DNA from: Gammaproteobacteria bacterium
Lineage (GTDB): Bacteria; Pseudomonadota; Gammaproteobacteria; Steroidobacterales; Steroidobacteraceae
Length of the DNA stretch: 6,795 nucleotides
NCBI GenBank assembly: GCA_019242385.1
Contig: JAFAVO010000275.1
Location: forward strand, 1 to 6,795
Direction of reading: 5' to 3'
Under the pieces are notes generated by a model. The model was not told where the DNA came from. It worked only from the letters and a program-made list of their open reading frames with translations, and ran no database searches. Numbering within the stretch: the stretch's first letter is position 1; every line of letters starts with the position of its first letter. Shown one piece after another: positions 5,703 through 6,795 of the stretch. The position numbers and the translations under genes were made by a program.

Positions 5703-5703
5703 G

Positions 5704-6072
5704 TCACAGCACCTCGGGCGCGAGCGAGATGATCTTCATGAACTGCTGGTTGCGCAGCTCACGGGTCACCGGGCCGAAGATGCGCGTGCCGATCGGCTCG
5801 AGCTTGTTGGTGAGCAGCACCGCGGCGTTGCCGTCGAAGCGGATCAGGGAGCCATCGGGACGGCGCACTCCGTGCGTGGTGCGCACCACCACCGCGTCGT
5901 ACACCTCGCCCTTCTTCACCTTGCCGCGCGGAATCGCGTCCTTGACGCTCACCTTGATGACATCGCCCACGGTCGCATAGCGGCGGCGCGTGCCACCGAG
6001 CACCTTGATGCACATAAGCGTGCGCGCGCCGCTGTTGTCAGCGGCATTCAGCATCGTGCGCAACTGGATCAT
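5704..6072 (-). CDS. rplN: 50S ribosomal protein L14
   Basis: A 122-residue L14 (uL14), close to the 123 residues of E. coli. It is a conserved beta-barrel protein at the subunit interface of the 50S, contacting 16S rRNA in an intersubunit bridge and lying beside L19; in other bacteria it is the docking site of the silencing factor RsfS. Diagnostic segments are MIQLRTMLNAADNSGARTLM (1-20), KVSVKDAIPRGKVKKGEVYD (40-59) and VRRPDGSLIRFDGNAAVLL (69-87). The ATG lies 14 bases after the rpsQ stop with AGGCAGG upstream. In E. coli this junction is much wider and holds the spc promoter; here there is no room for one in the gap. Only one base separates its TGA from the rplX start. Confidence 0.98.
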   Translation of the reverse strand: MIQLRTMLNAADNSGARTLMCIKVLGGTRRRYATVGDVIKVSVKDAIPRGKVKKGEVYDAVVVRTTHGVRRPDGSLIRFDGNAAVLLTNKLEPIGTRIFGPVTRELRNQQFMKIISLAPEVL

Positions 6073-6086
6073 GATTCAACCTGCCT

Positions 6087-6473
6087 TCAGCGCGCCGCGG
6101 CCTTCTGCACCACCTCGAGCAGCCGCCACGACTTGCGCCGCGAGAACGGCCGACACGGAGTGATGATCACCAGATCGCCCTCGCGCGAGGCGCCACCCTC
6201 ATCGTGCGCCAGGAGCTTGGTGGTGCGGCGGATGTACTTGCCGTAGGTCGGATGCCGCACCAGCCGCTCGATCTCGACCGCGATGGTCTTCTGCATGCGG
6301 CTGCTGACCACGCGGCCGGTGAGCGTGCGTGTGCCCGGTGGCGGCGCGGTCGCAGCGGCGGCCTCCGCCGGCTGCGGCGCGCCCGCGGCGGCTGCCTCGG
6401 CCGGTACCGGCTGCGGCTTGGGCGCCGCGGCCGGCTTCTTCACTTTGGGTTTCTTCGCCTTGGTCGCGCTCAC
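6087..6473 (-). CDS. rpsQ: 30S ribosomal protein S17 with a long Ala/Pro/Lys-rich N-terminal extension
   Basis: S17 (uS17) is a primary 16S rRNA-binding protein of the 30S body, with an OB fold. The core starts at about residue 49 (RTLTGRVVSSRMQKTIAVEI) and continues through RHPTYGKYIRRTTKLLAHDE (73-92) and CRPFSRRKSWRLLEVV (107-122), closely matching the 84-residue E. coli protein. The predicted protein is 128 residues because of a low-complexity head: residues 1-19 are Lys/Pro/Ala-rich (ATKAKKPKVKKPAAAPKP) and 20-47 are Ala/Pro/Glu-rich. The start is GTG, the only non-ATG start among the complete genes here. It is preceded by GGAGG with a 9-base spacer and overlaps the rpmC stop. I see no alternative start with a ribosome binding site close to the core, so the extension is probably translated. 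It is likely disordered; its function is unknown. Confidence 0.95.
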   Translation of the reverse strand: MSATKAKKPKVKKPAAAPKPQPVPAEAAAAGAPQPAEAAAATAPPPGTRTLTGRVVSSRMQKTIAVEIERLVRHPTYGKYIRRTTKLLAHDEGGASREGDLVIITPCRPFSRRKSWRLLEVVQKAAAR

Positions 6474-6703
6474 TTGCTCTTTCCTCCGGCACGGGACGCA
6501 CGCTGCTGGCGCAGCGCGGTCTTGACGCGCGCAACGTTGCGGCGCGCCACGCCAAACTGGGCCGGCTTCGGCTGCTGGCCCGTGGCTCGCTGCATGCGCA
6601 GCGAGAACTGCTCCTTGCGCAGCTTCACCAGCTCATCGCCCAGCTCTGCAGCCGACAGCGTGCGCAGCTTGTCGCGGTACTGCCGCAGCTCTCCGATCTT
6701 CAT
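6470..6703 (-). CDS. rpmC: 50S ribosomal protein L29
   Basis: A 77-residue L29 (uL29), a small two-helix protein that binds 23S rRNA near the peptide exit tunnel and, in bacteria, lies next to the docking site for trigger factor and the signal recognition particle. The family core is visible: a first helix with KLRKEQFSLRMQRATGQ (residues 27-43) and a second with RRNVARVKTALR (54-65). E. coli L29 has 63 residues; the extra length is mostly a basic C-terminal tail (about residues 66-77, RQQRASRAGGKSK-like). The ATG overlaps the rplP stop by one base. The TGA stop overlaps the GTG start of rpsQ by four bases (GTGA). This is the usual order rplP-rpmC-rpsQ, and the tight overlaps point to translational coupling. 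Confidence 0.97.
   Translation of the reverse strand: MKIGELRQYRDKLRTLSAAELGDELVKLRKEQFSLRMQRATGQQPKPAQFGVARRNVARVKTALRQQRASRAGGKSK
6483..6487 (-). promoter_or_regulatory. Shine-Dalgarno sequence fixing the GTG start of rpsQ
   Basis: Read on the minus strand this is GGAGG, followed by a 9-base spacer and GTG at 6473-6471. It is the strongest Shine-Dalgarno match in the window and lies inside the last codons of rpmC. It is the main evidence that S17 is translated with its long N-terminal extension rather than starting near the conserved core. Confidence 0.8.
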
Positions 6704-6795
6704 CAGCGCACCTGCCGTTTCACGAAAGAGGTGGAGACCGAGAGCTTCGAGCCGGCGAGGCGGAACGCCTCGCGGGCGGTAGTCTCGTCCACGCC
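6703..6795 (-). CDS. rplP: 50S ribosomal protein L16, C-terminal end (partial)
   Basis: This is the last 30 codons and TGA stop of L16; the gene runs in from beyond the right edge. The translation begins GVDETTAREAFRLAGSKLSV and ends in VKRQVR, matching the end of E. coli L16, where an AREAFKLAAAKLP-type segment forms the final helix and strand. L16 is a large-subunit protein that binds 23S rRNA near the A site and peptidyl transferase centre and is added late in 50S assembly. Its position immediately before rpmC is the standard S10-operon order. The TGA stop shares its final A with the ATG of rpmC (TGATG), a one-base overlap that suggests coupled translation. The identification is firm despite the short visible length, because motif and context agree. 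Nothing can be said about the N-terminal part. Confidence 0.93.
   Translation of the reverse strand, partial: GVDETTAREAFRLAGSKLSVSTSFVKRQVR

Noticed and set aside
1..6795. Mobile element, phage, CRISPR, tRNA or novel defence system
   Set aside because: The window is filled end to end by intact, syntenic ribosomal protein and secY genes. I saw no terminal inverted repeats, integrase-like protein, regularly spaced repeats or tRNA-like folds, and no gap over 28 bases.

Overview
This window is a contiguous piece of the bacterial ribosomal-protein supercluster (end of the S10 operon, the whole spc operon, start of the alpha operon). Every gene lies on the minus strand, so transcription runs from the right edge to the left edge. 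Gene order in the direction of transcription is rplP (C-terminal end only), rpmC, rpsQ, rplN, rplX, rplE, rpsN, rpsH, rplF, rplR, rpsE, rpmD, rplO, secY, rpmJ, rpsM and the first codons of what should be rpsK. All calls rest on direct recognition of family motifs in the translations and on the classical gene order.

The organism looks like a high-G+C member of the Pseudomonadota, most likely a gammaproteobacterium. S14 is the long, zinc-free form (101 residues), L14, S8, L15, L18 and S5 read very close to the Escherichia coli proteins, and the gene order is the proteobacterial one. The lineage within the class cannot be fixed from this window; a Steroidobacter/Nevskia/Xanthomonas-like group is only a guess.

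Layout: positions 6795-6087 hold the S10 tail (L16, L29, S17); 6072-412 hold the spc genes (L14 to L36), including the preprotein translocase subunit SecY at 1880-528; 401-1 hold the start of the alpha block (S13, S11). Packing is extreme: 4 of the 16 junctions overlap and the widest gap is 28 bases. There is no stretch of 300 bases without a gene, no intergenic space for a spc or alpha promoter, and no visible terminator, mobile element, tRNA, CRISPR array or foreign gene. The proteins supply both ribosomal subunits in roughly equal amounts, while SecY forms the membrane channel for exported and membrane proteins.

No undescribed system is evident; this is housekeeping DNA. The points that stand out are long low-complexity N-terminal extensions on S17 (about 48 residues, Ala/Pro/Lys) and L5 (about 57 residues, Lys/Ala/Gln, with a 15-base tandem DNA repeat). 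Both are backed by well-placed Shine-Dalgarno sequences. The other notable point is the loss of the intergenic space that in E. coli holds the spc and alpha promoters and the S4 and S8 feedback sites.
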